Positions 63,649 to 64,000 of a DNA stretch of 64,000 nucleotides are shown here, piece by piece. Source of the DNA: Clostridium aestuarii (GTDB lineage Bacteria; Bacillota; Clostridia; Clostridiales; Clostridiaceae). Position numbers and translations under genes: made by a program. A model generated the notes under the pieces. That model did no database searches. It saw only the letters and a list, made by a program, of their open reading frames with translations, and was not told the DNA's origin. The stretch covers positions 428,513 through 492,512 of the forward strand of contig NZ_JAPQER010000003.1 in the NCBI RefSeq assembly GCF_026735135.1, in the 5' to 3' direction. Each line of letters starts with the position of its first letter. Position 1 is the first letter of the stretch.

Positions 63649-64000
63649 ATGAAGGTATGTGTGTTAGGAGCAGGAACTATGGGAGCAGGTATTGCTCAGG
63701 TATTTGCAACAAAAGGTCATGAAGTTATTTTAAGGGATATCAAAGATGAATTTGTGAGTAGGGGACTTGCATTAATAAATAAAAATCTTTCTAGATTAGT
63801 TTCAAAAGGGAAGATGGAAGAAGCTAAAAAAGAAGAAATACTTTTAAGACTAACAGGAACAGTTGACCTAAACATGGCAGCTGATTGCGATTTAGTCATA
63901 GAAGCAGCAATTGAAAATATGGATATCAAGAAACAAATATTTGGTGACTTAGATAAATTATGTAAAGCAGAAACGATTTTAGCATCTAATACATCTTCTC
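63649..64000 (+). CDS. hbd: 3-hydroxybutyryl-CoA dehydrogenase, N-terminal part
   Basis: The gene is cut by the window end after 117 codons. The N-terminus has the NAD Rossmann motif [20 protein letters not shown] at residues 4-23 and [19 protein letters not shown] near residue 81, then ILASNTSS, all typical of Hbd/FadB-type enzymes that reduce acetoacetyl-CoA in butyrate and butanol formation. ATG 63649 follows GGAGGGG. It has a sigma-54 promoter and lies next to a PAS-type sigma-54 activator, so its expression is signal-gated, unlike the usual crt-bcd-etf-hbd operon under sigma-A. Confidence 0.92.
   Translation, partial: MKVCVLGAGTMGAGIAQVFATKGHEVILRDIKDEFVSRGLALINKNLSRLVSKGKMEEAKKEEILLRLTGTVDLNMAADCDLVIEAAIENMDIKKQIFGDLDKLCKAETILASNTSS

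Noticed and set aside
1..64000. CRISPR arrays, tRNA/rRNA genes, IS elements, prophage, T-box leaders
   Set aside because: None seen: no regularly spaced repeats of 25-40 bases, no cloverleaf-type sequences, no transposase or phage proteins, and no TGGTACCGCG-type T-box motif.

Overview
The window is very AT-rich and reads as a chromosome segment of a spore-forming, fermentative, motile anaerobe of the Clostridium type. Supporting genes are a GerA/GerB/GerC germinant receptor, a LysM-GH18 cortex hydrolase of the YaaH/SleL kind, bifunctional AdhE, CheV, a 3-hydroxybutyryl-CoA dehydrogenase with a sigma-54 promoter, strong GGAGG ribosome sites and frequent GTG/TTG starts. No IS element, phage, tRNA, rRNA or CRISPR array was seen. 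Genes are dense and mostly on the + strand.

Layout. 1-4.3 kb: the end of an HTH regulator, a Nudix-like/DUF4173 membrane protein, a Cof-type HAD phosphatase and ManA. 4.4-8.1 kb: a germinant receptor operon in B-C-A order. 8.1-12 kb: a sulfur module (Rrf2/CymR-like regulator, CysK, IscS, MnmA) with a consensus promoter and an odd hairpin between the iscS ribosome site and its start. 12-17.3 kb: a lipase-SHOCT fusion, a PadR/DUF1700 pair, DUF2809, an M48 protease and a LUD protein. 17.5-22.6 kb: AdhE, CheV and an M29 aminopeptidase. 22.9-25.6 kb: three tandem paralogues made of carboxypeptidase-regulatory-like beta domains. 25.8-27.7 kb: an O-antigen-ligase-like membrane protein, a probable 6S RNA and a small ORF. 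28-31.3 kb: a class III aminotransferase and a U32 peptidase.

31.4-46.7 kb is the most interesting part: a flavin-based extracellular electron transfer locus. ApbE (FMN transferase) and a lipoprotein solute-binding protein diverge from a long + strand series: an NDH-2/DoxX fusion, a NusG-domain-II protein, polyprenyl diphosphate synthase, UbiD, UbiA, UbiX, an ABC ATPase and permease, a small anchored FMN-binding protein, a DcuS/CitA-type kinase with its response regulator, and a lipoprotein fumarate reductase-like enzyme carrying its own FMN domain. Read together: NADH to NDH-2, then a membrane quinone, then surface FMN proteins loaded by ApbE, then an extracellular reductase. The set resembles the Listeria EET locus, but uses UbiA/UbiD/UbiX quinone steps and an SsuABC/NMT1-type transporter, has no ring-forming quinone genes, and is under two-component control.

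46.8-56.9 kb: the LysM-GH18 hydrolase, an unknown membrane protein, thioredoxin, a possible small RNA, an M16C protease, a GNAT enzyme, and a LacI-type regulator with two matching operators next to deoC and a pyrimidine-nucleoside phosphorylase gene. 57-64 kb: a ClpE-like ATPase, a FetAB-type ABC exporter, a small XapX protein, a sigma-54 activator, and a sigma-54 promoter before a 3-hydroxybutyryl-CoA dehydrogenase gene cut by the window end. All functional calls come from reading motifs and context; no database search was run.
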